From NCBI GenBank assembly GCA_963513935.1, contig OY740774.1, positions 21,719,949 through 21,783,948 of the forward strand: 64,000 nucleotides of DNA. The letters are read 5' to 3'. The stretch comes from Aphrophora alni. Taxonomy: Eukaryota; Arthropoda; Insecta; Hemiptera; Aphrophoridae. Within the stretch, counting starts at the first letter, position 1, and each line of letters begins with the position of its first letter. Positions 57,991 through 64,000 of this stretch are shown in pieces. A program made the position numbers and the translations under genes. The notes beneath the pieces are model-generated. The model saw nothing but the letters and a program-made list of their open reading frames with translations, did not search any database and was not told the DNA's origin.

Positions 57991-59649
57991 ACAGGGTTGA
58001 ACAAAAGTCCCGCTTATATTGCAATATCTCAGTTTGCGTACAAAGATGATAAATACATCAATAAATATCTTGCTTGAAACTATCTACAGTGTGTGTTGAA
58101 ACTCAGTTTCCACATACAGGATGTTCAGAAAAAAATATAAATCGTATTTTCCCTCTCTTTTTTAAAATCTAAGAATATCATTGTTTCCCTTCCCTTCAGT
58201 TACGCCTAATAAGTCCCTTTAATTTGGTAAAAATAGAACATTTTTATTTTACTTAGAAACTAAGTTATGAGGAGTCAAATTTCATTATACGCTGTTATTA
58301 CATAAGAAAAACATTTATGTATGATTTATCTTTATGATTTAAAAAAATCTATCTTTGGAAAGCTGTTTATATTTGCTGTATGATAATTTAACTAAATATA
58401 ATTTTTGTGCACAGGGTGTTCCAAAAAGAATTTTAAAAGACAATAAAACTATTCTATTTTATTTCGTGTACAGTACAAAACTAAGAAAAACTAAAACTAA
58501 AATTCTGAACAACGTTAACCATAGATGACTTTGAAGAGTACGTGATTATCATATAATAAATACAATTACTTATACTAGGTACAGTGGTACTGATCTACAA
58601 GACCCAATAAACTAACTTTCGAGCAAAACATTATTTAGAGGAAACGCTGGTATTACATTATATGGGCTGGTCTGGGGACGTACCATCAACTGTTGCATGT
58701 GTACCTAAGTTCCCAGTCACAATACATAGAAAAACACTATAGGGTAATTTCACATACATTTATGTATTTTTATATTCATAGTTTCGTCCATTCGTTCTAA
58801 ATCAAAAGGCTTTAAATCCTTTATACATTATAATTAATAAATAAAAATGAAATTATCTTTTTACAGTTTTTGTTAATTTTAAATACATTTACGACATTAT
58901 CTGTTGTAAAAATAAGCTATGAGGCAATTCCTGTTTATTTTGGAATTTGAGTGAAGGCCTTATTTAAACAAATAACAATGTTTGATAATCACAGATAAGC
59001 GCTTTGTCATCTATGCAACTAACTCCGCCTTCCCTAGATGTTTACACACGTGCATTACCATTTCAAAAGCCTTGTGTCAATGACAAATTGTGAAACAGCA
59101 GAGCAACTGGGCGATCATGTAGGCAGTCGAGTATCGACGCTCCATCTCAATGGCATCGGTTATTTCCTAATAAAGGATGCACCCGCGTAGGAAGTTACAG
59201 TTACAGATAGTGATATATATGAGAAAATTAAAACCAGGAAATCACAACTCAAAAAAACGGGAATGTTGTAGAAATTTAATTATGTATGCATTGTGTTGAA
59301 GAAGGTGATTTTAAGGTTAGCTTGCACAATATGGCATCGCCTACGTATTTGGCCCTGGAAAGGATATTGGACTCTAATTTTTAGGGCTCAATAGGTATAT
59401 ATCTGGTTTTTACTGGGAATTACGTTTCAAATGTGGAAATTTTAACGTTTAATTTTGTCCCAAGTGTTTAAATTTGATGCATAAATGAATTCAATTCAAT
59501 ACTGAAGTAAATACGCTCAAAAGTATACTATGGGTTATAGTCATAATTTATTAGTCGAATATTATTTTATACTTATGCAGAACTAGTAAACCATGGTTGC
59601 AATTTTAAACGATTTAATGTTCAATCTCGTTTTTTATTCAACGTATATC
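57991..59649. other. Intron block with three CAGGGTGT-type ends
   Basis: CAGGGTTGAACAAAAGTCCC (57992), CAGGATGTTCAGAAAAAA (58116) and CAGGGTGTTCCAAAAAGAAT (58412) occur within 430 bp, which looks like several nested or truncated copies of one family. A family B fragment follows near 58590-58700. Confidence 0.45.
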
Positions 59650-60110
59650 ACACTAAAATATATAAAAATTGCAGATTTCAATTCTGCATATAATTTTATC
59701 TATGATACAAATAGCGAAGTTATCGTCAAAAATATAATTTGGAACTTTTACTTCTCTAGAAATGAGATGCGGCAGGACCACTGACACTCCTTCTCATGTT
59801 TATAGATTTGAGGCCCATCAAGGACGAGATACTAACACTAGCGGAGCGAGTGGAGACTTTTTAATATATACACATCTATGAGGGCCTAGTCAACGTCATT
59901 AAAGTAGTGACATATTGCAATATTACGAGGTCAAGAAAACAAACTTATTCTACTGTAGGCTACAAGACCCCTTGATCTAACAATATATTTGAACATTTCC
60001 TACAAGGTCCAAGCAACCAACTTTTGGGTATTACATTTAGAGGATCTGCTTTCATGTTGGAGCTGGGTAAGTACTATGATGTTACCCATCAACTTGTTAA
60101 AGTTTCGAAT
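59650..60110 (+). repeat. Family B interspersed repeat
   Basis: Contains TTGCAGATTTCAATTCTGCA, AATAGCGAAGTTATCGTCAA, ATGCGGCAGGACCACTGACA, CTAGCGGAGCGAGTGGAGAC, TTTTTAATATATACACATCT and AGGATCTGCTTTCATGTTGG in the same order as 51455-51975. Confidence 0.65.
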
Positions 60111-60263
60111 GAACTATTTTGAATTCTTGATCAACAAAATAATAAACTAAGCAATTCTGATTGTCTATCATCGTAATTCACTGGAACGATCCTCACACTT
60201 TATGAGGATTTATGGAGTGGTCTTCCCTTATAAATAAATATTGAGCTTGATTTGTGTACTTAA

Positions 60264-60507
60264 TAGAATAAAACTTCAACACAAAATTCTCACAAATTGT
60301 ACGTTTATATATCCAAACGAGTTTCAACGTCAATTTCATCATCTTCAGTAATGCACGAGCTACAATAACTAAACTATAACTCTAATATAGTTTAGTTCTT
60401 TGTAACTCGTGCAATACTGAAGATGGCAACTTTGTAGTTGAACCGCGTTTTCATGAACCTATTTAGGTACTATTTGTAAGAATTTGTGTTAAAGTTTTAT
60501 CATACTA
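60264..60507. mobile_element. Foldback element FB, copy 3 (diverged)
   Basis: The ends AGAATAAAACTTCAACACAA and GTGTTAAAGTTTTATCATAC are inverted and related to FB copy 2. The arms contain CTGAAGATGGCAACTTTGTA then GTTGAACCGCGTTT, so the GAAA box is mutated to GAAC in the right arm. It is the most decayed of the three copies. Confidence 0.65.
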
Positions 60508-61666
60508 CTCTTGATTTCTTTTTCTTTGAGGTTACATAAAAGATGGGGCATTTCCGACAAAATATGACAATTTAGAAGTTCTGCGATAACCAATGATCTA
60601 TGTTATGTGCCAGATTACACCAGAAATATTGGCAAATGTAAGAATGGAAGTCAAAAATAGACTTTATTATCGTCAAAATGTTCTTGCAAGTCTCTCCCCC
60701 CCCCTCACACTTTTACTACGTACAAATGGCTTACGATAAAGAGACCTCCGGCATCACAGGCATTTTTTATTTTTTCCAGACCTATAAAATGAGGAACAAC
60801 TAAGTATGAGTTTACATTTAGATTCAAAACTTCAACCCCCTAGCACCATCCCCTAAAGGGGGTGAATGATCGTTCATACTCAAAAAGTAGATTTTTTATT
60901 ACTCCTACAAGTAACAACATTTTGTTGATATTTCTATACCAATTCTGGACAGGTTAACCAGAAAAAAATTTACACTAGAAAACAAAAATTAAGTGAGGTT
61001 GTAGTTTTTGTTTGAAATTTCTCATTGTTTTAACTTATACAATACATAGTGTACTGATAGAAAGTCTATTTTATAAAAGTGAATGGAACTTGATACTCAG
61101 AAACCAGTTTTATCTTGGCAAAATTTCAACAAACATGTGATTTGCTAATCGGAATTTGCCAACTTTTAACTTTCATTTAAAACTAATGAGCTAAATTTCT
61201 TCAGAGCTATTTTTTATTTTCTGGCACATACTTAGTCTAAAAAAAGTGTTTTATAGGCACAAAATTGATGTCGAGTTTACAGAGATATATCCGCTTTGAG
61301 ATTCAAAAAAATTAGTTTTAGATTGACGCCTGTCTATGCAGTTCTCTACAGCCTAAATGAGAGGAAAATTTGGTCATTTCTCACGAATTTATTCTTACTT
61401 ATTCAATTTTTCACAAATTCAAAATTCCGATTTTCTGAAAATCGATTCTAATTATTTTGGTTCTAATAAATTTTGCGAGCCTGTTAGGGCGTGAAAGCAA
61501 TGATCGATACCTTGAAAAGGTCGATAACTCGTCCTTTCAGGAGTTAAAGATTTAAAAAAAAATCATTAATGGAGCTGGTATAAAAGATCTAATTTATAAA
61601 GTTCAGCTCTAAAGACTTCGCTTTAGTCTTGGTGAAATGTGAAGATTGTATTTCCCAACCAGTATG

Positions 61667-61712
<46 letters not shown>

Positions 61713-63737
61713 TTATGGAATTCAGGTATTGGATAAAAAAAGGAACATAAAGGGGTCAAACGTTAGCTAAAACCACACTACTTAGGACCCACATTTTATA
61801 TGAACTATAGAGACACCCTATTTTATTAGTCAAAGTCTTTTAAAGGACAATTTAAATTGTACAGACAGACACATGCGTGAATTTATGAGTCATTTTTTGT
61901 TACCACTATGTTATTCCTATATGTGGGTCAAATAATATAAATGCCTAGTTCAAAATACAGTAAATAGGATTTATCGTCTTGTCTTTGTAGTCGGGTTGCA
62001 ACTTACAGACACGCGTGTGATATTATAAGGATCCTTGGTTTTTTACTTACGGATCTTAAAAAAATCAAGAATCTTGACATCATAAAAACTAAATTTTAAT
62101 CAAAAATATGATTCATGTTTATGATATAAATGGACACACGCGTACTGAAGCTAAGTTTCTATTTAAATAAATAATTATTTGTATTATTGAGTTTTTCTAA
62201 CGTATAGAATAAATATTATTGTATTGGCTTCGTAAATGTATGTGAAAAAGTCAATGCAATGCTTTTGTACAGTTTATTTGTGCATTTATTTATAAAATCA
62301 TTTTCCTAAACAAATTGGTTCGCTCTGCAGTAGAGTCTATGACTTTTTTACAGCTGATTTTCCAACTAAAATTTATAAAAGTAGATTAGATATAGGATTG
62401 TTTAGTGAGCTTGGAAATTGAGGAAGAGTAGATGTTAATCAACGAAAGAAAAAAACGCGGCTCCAATAACGGTCAGAAATGACAGTAATAAATTCCACCG
62501 AGTGAATACAAACAAACAGTTACGTCACTAAATCAAAACGATCACTTGTCCGTTGAACTCCCACGCTTGAAGATGCATTAGTATTCAACAAAACAAAAAC
62601 TGTTCCTGTTAGAAACACTTGACAAACTATTCCACGACTATAAGATCGCGGATTATAAGATAAGAATCACGGATCGCTTCTCAGGTTACGCAACCCAACG
62701 GACGCATCGTGCGTAACTGGCCTAGAAAAACTGGTACCCTGTATTCACTTATATGGTCCGTTAGTGAAATGACTGATTGTGTAAGATAGACGAACGGACG
62801 CAGAACAAATTGCTTCTTTATTGGATAAACATACAGAACGCCAGTGAAACATCTGAGGTTGTGAAATATAAATGGAGTGTTGATTTATGCTGGTAGATTA
62901 AACGGTAGCGTCAATATGATGATTGATTCACGCTTTGTATGAATAAAGCGTTGAACATGTGTTTCATCTTTGTGGAGAGTAAAGTATACCGATAAAAACA
63001 AACTCATGCTTATACTTACCCAAAATGAAAATGATAATTTTGATAATATGATAAAAAGAAGAGTAAGTAGCAGAAGGAGCTTTTTTTAGTGATTATGGGT
63101 TCAGCATTCCCAAAGTACCCTAGCTGGATTGAGAAAGCATGGATACAAATACTTACTTGTACCTACTTGTTACGGTAAAGGAAAGACGTGGATTTGAAGA
63201 ATTTGTGGAAGCCTTATATAAAATCTAAGAGAAATAAGTCAGAGTAAGTAAGTTCGAGTACTGTTGCCGACTAGAGCGTAGCGAGTGTAAGGCCATACAT
63301 ATTAACTTATTTAGCAACACAGAATTATTCCTGCAACTATTAAAATAGTCCCGTGAAGACTAACTTGTTGCTTATCTGTTTTCCTCCAGTTCAACAATGT
63401 TGCCACATTATCACAGTTGGTGAAGGATGAACTGTTGCATTTTACAATTTACTTTATATTTACCATTTATTTTATTATCTGATAATCATTCTTTAAAAGT
63501 TTTTCATAATGGTTAATAACAGTTAAATTTTGTATTTCTTTATATTTTTAATACCTATTGAAACTAATTTAAATGTTGTATATAATTACGACAGATTTAG
63601 GATTAAGTTAACAGTTACGATTGATGGTGTAGTAGACTATCATAAACTTGGCAACGCTGGATGAATCAATGTGAGATTATTTTCGTGACTTATAGCCATT
63701 CATTAGTCTTACCTAAATTAAATTTTAATTTTCTTAC
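60508..63737. other. Intron block next to the 5'-most exon
   Basis: AT-rich, with the (TA)n run at 61669, a small family A fragment (TTCAGCATTCCCAAAGTACC then CTAGCTGGATTG at about 63100-63130) and a family B fragment at 63270. No further exon recognised. Confidence 0.45.
61669..61708. repeat. (TA)n microsatellite
   Basis: About 19 uninterrupted TA units. Confidence 0.8.
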
Positions 63738-64000
63738 CTGATCCGTTCTATCTTCCACATCTGAAGATGACGTTTGCTGCTTCCTCTTATTTACTGGAGA
63801 CGATGTCAAAGAAACGTCACTGCCTCTGTATTCTGTATATCTTGACGTCAACGGATCTTCTTCTTCTTCAACTTGTTTCTTCTTCTTTTTCTTTTTCCCA
63901 TCCTTGCTCCCGAACATTAACTGTTTCACTTTATCCATTTTCGACAGTTTCTCTTTCTTCTTTTCTTTTACTTGTGGCGTTTCTATTTTCTGTGTTGTTT
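63738..64000 (-). CDS. Host gene, 5'-most exon in window (partial, Lys/Glu-rich)
   Basis: Open reading frame on the minus strand that runs in from beyond the window edge (the frame stays open upstream of the first Met) and ends at a donor, CAG|GTAAG, after 87 complete codons. The encoded segment is very basic at first, with a run of seven lysines, then an acidic EEEEDPLTSRYTEYRG stretch and a Ser-rich tail with SSP and SSSD phospho-site-like motifs, ending DRTDQ. It has no signal peptide, membrane segment or known fold that I can see, so it is probably an intracellular low-complexity region. The donor is phase 0, matching the phase-0 acceptor at 11624, which supports one gene. The true start codon is probably outside the window because the upstream frame is open. 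I do not recognise the protein. Confidence 0.75.

Noticed and set aside
60417..60450. Hammerhead-like motif in FB copy 3 as an active ribozyme
   Set aside because: The GAAA box is changed to GAAC, which should abolish the core.

Overview
This is an AT-rich (roughly one-third GC by eye), intron- and transposon-dominated stretch of an animal genome, most likely an insect. The retroelement types (a Ty3/Gypsy element, Jockey-like LINE ORF1, a Penelope-like GIY-YIG domain) and the density of short inverted-repeat elements fit an insect with a large genome. A hemipteran is my guess, but nothing here proves the order. There are no bacterial operons, no rRNA, no true tRNA gene and no CRISPR array.

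Host gene. One host gene can be assembled on the minus strand. Five exons have good splice signals and compatible reading phases: 63738-64000 (open at the window edge), 11505-11624, 9162-9494, 7505-7628 and 6371-7035 (stop codon at 6371-6373). Together they encode about the last 500 residues of a basic, Ser-rich, low-complexity intracellular protein with a short 16-residue tandem repeat. I do not recognise the gene. The first visible intron is at least 52 kb and holds nearly everything else. A further possible exon lies at 50310-50513 (minus), but its Cys-rich sequence does not look like the rest of the protein.

Retrotransposon. The best-preserved feature is a complete Ty3/Gypsy LTR retrotransposon at 24947-35160 on the minus strand. 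It has 2069-bp LTRs that look identical, a 4-bp AACT target duplication, an initiator-Met-tRNA-like primer site, a polypurine tract and one uninterrupted 1525-codon gag-pol frame. It looks like a very recent insertion in the sense orientation of the host intron.

Older mobile DNA. Remnants include a LINE reverse-transcriptase relic (3296-3975), a Jockey-type ORF1 zinc-knuckle relic (45075-45380) and a Penelope-like GIY-YIG relic (48880-49199). There are two tRNA-derived SINE heads (about 38290 and 40800), hAT-type elements with 8-bp duplications (14320-14508, 16014-16592) and a mariner-like CAGGGTGT element (56988-57516). There are also foldback elements, large inverted repeats, short diverged tandem arrays and at least three unclassified interspersed families, called A, B and C here.

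Most unusual signal. Several loci contain a compact hammerhead-ribozyme-like core (CUGANGA, stem II, GAAA, then a two-base-pair stem III and a UH cleavage site). The best are 19032-19063 and 24244-24275 (both minus). A foldback family at 13718, 39284 and 60264 carries the motif as inverted pairs, with stem I pairing kept in both arms of the 39.3-kb copy. Such minimal hammerheads are known from Penelope-like and related elements, so a link with the Penelope remnant is plausible but unproven.
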